This document shows positions 5,613 through 5,748 of a stretch of DNA of 5,748 nucleotides, piece by piece. How positions within the stretch are numbered: position 1 is the stretch's first letter; the number at the start of each line of letters is the position of its first letter. The notes beneath the pieces were generated by a model, which had not been told where the DNA came from, did no database searches, and saw only the letters and a list, made by a program, of their open reading frames with translations. Origin of the DNA: an uncultured Erysipelotrichaceae bacterium (GTDB lineage: Bacteria > Bacillota_I > Bacilli_A > RFN20 > CAG-288); NCBI GenBank assembly GCA_902771745.1, contig CACXYG010000097.1, forward strand, positions 1 to 5,748, written 5' to 3'. The position numbers and the translations under genes are program-made.

Positions 5613-5748
5613 TTATTTCTTTTCCTTCAATGAGACATGAATACGAATTTCACCGATGACACCGTTGAAGATGTTGACCTTTAAGGTCGTTAAACCAAAG
5701 CCGTTGATGATGACATCCTTTTCGACGATCTGACCTTTGTCGAGCTTG
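5613..5748 (-). CDS. rplI: 50S ribosomal protein L9, C-terminal 44 residues (partial)
   Basis: The 3' end of an open frame that runs off the window edge and stops with TAA 3 nt before dnaB. The 44 visible residues begin KLDKGQIVEKD and end EIRIHVSLKEKK. They match the C-terminal RNA-binding domain of L9: a (I/L)DKxxI start, a short strand, then the closing beta pair that in other L9 proteins reads V(K)LHPEV, then TA(T/K)LKVHV. L9 binds domain V of 23S rRNA near the L1 stalk and helps maintain reading frame. The call rests on this short match plus position, since rplI directly precedes the replicative helicase gene in many Firmicutes. The typical His of LHPEV is replaced (NIFNGV), so the protein is divergent. 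Confidence 0.82.
   Translation of the reverse strand, partial: KLDKGQIVEKDVIINGFGLTTLKVNIFNGVIGEIRIHVSLKEKK

Noticed and set aside
1..5748. CRISPR array, insertion sequence, toxin-antitoxin or defence genes
   Set aside because: No repeated direct units, transposase motifs, terminal repeats or small toxin-like genes are present. Coding and regulatory features account for nearly every base.

Overview
This window is a compact stretch of bacterial housekeeping genes, all on the minus strand. The six proteins, the gene order and the consensus sigma-A-type promoter point to a Firmicute. Base composition is moderate (sampled lines are in the low-to-mid forties % G+C), and the divergent RlmH, WalJ and DnaB sequences suggest a lineage such as Erysipelotrichia. 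That placement is inferred from protein style and is not proven. TAA, TAG and TGA all serve as stops, so the code looks standard. I see no prophage, insertion sequence, CRISPR or defence gene.

Reading in the direction of transcription (high to low coordinates), the first block is rplI (3' end only), dnaB (called dnaC in Bacillus), walJ and rlmH. The junctions are a 3-nt gap, a 1-nt TAATG overlap and a 4-nt ATGA overlap, so this is almost certainly one operon with translational coupling. It joins a ribosomal protein, the replicative helicase, a metallo-beta-lactamase-fold hydrolase and an rRNA methyltransferase.

Next comes a 262-nt intergenic region (2608-2869) that is fully used. It holds a strong promoter (TTGACA, 17 nt, TATACT), a tRNA-Gln(CUG) with encoded CCA, a rho-independent terminator, an AT-rich perfect 10-bp palindrome, and an extended -10 promoter for the next gene.

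The second block is pcrA followed 2 nt later by ligA (5' end only), the conserved Firmicutes pairing of the repair helicase PcrA with the NAD-dependent DNA ligase.

I did not find an undescribed biological system. The points worth a second look are small: unusual residues in the C-terminal active-site region of RlmH, two expanded regions in DnaB, the palindrome over the -35 position of the pcrA promoter, and ribosome binding sites written into the last codons of the upstream genes.
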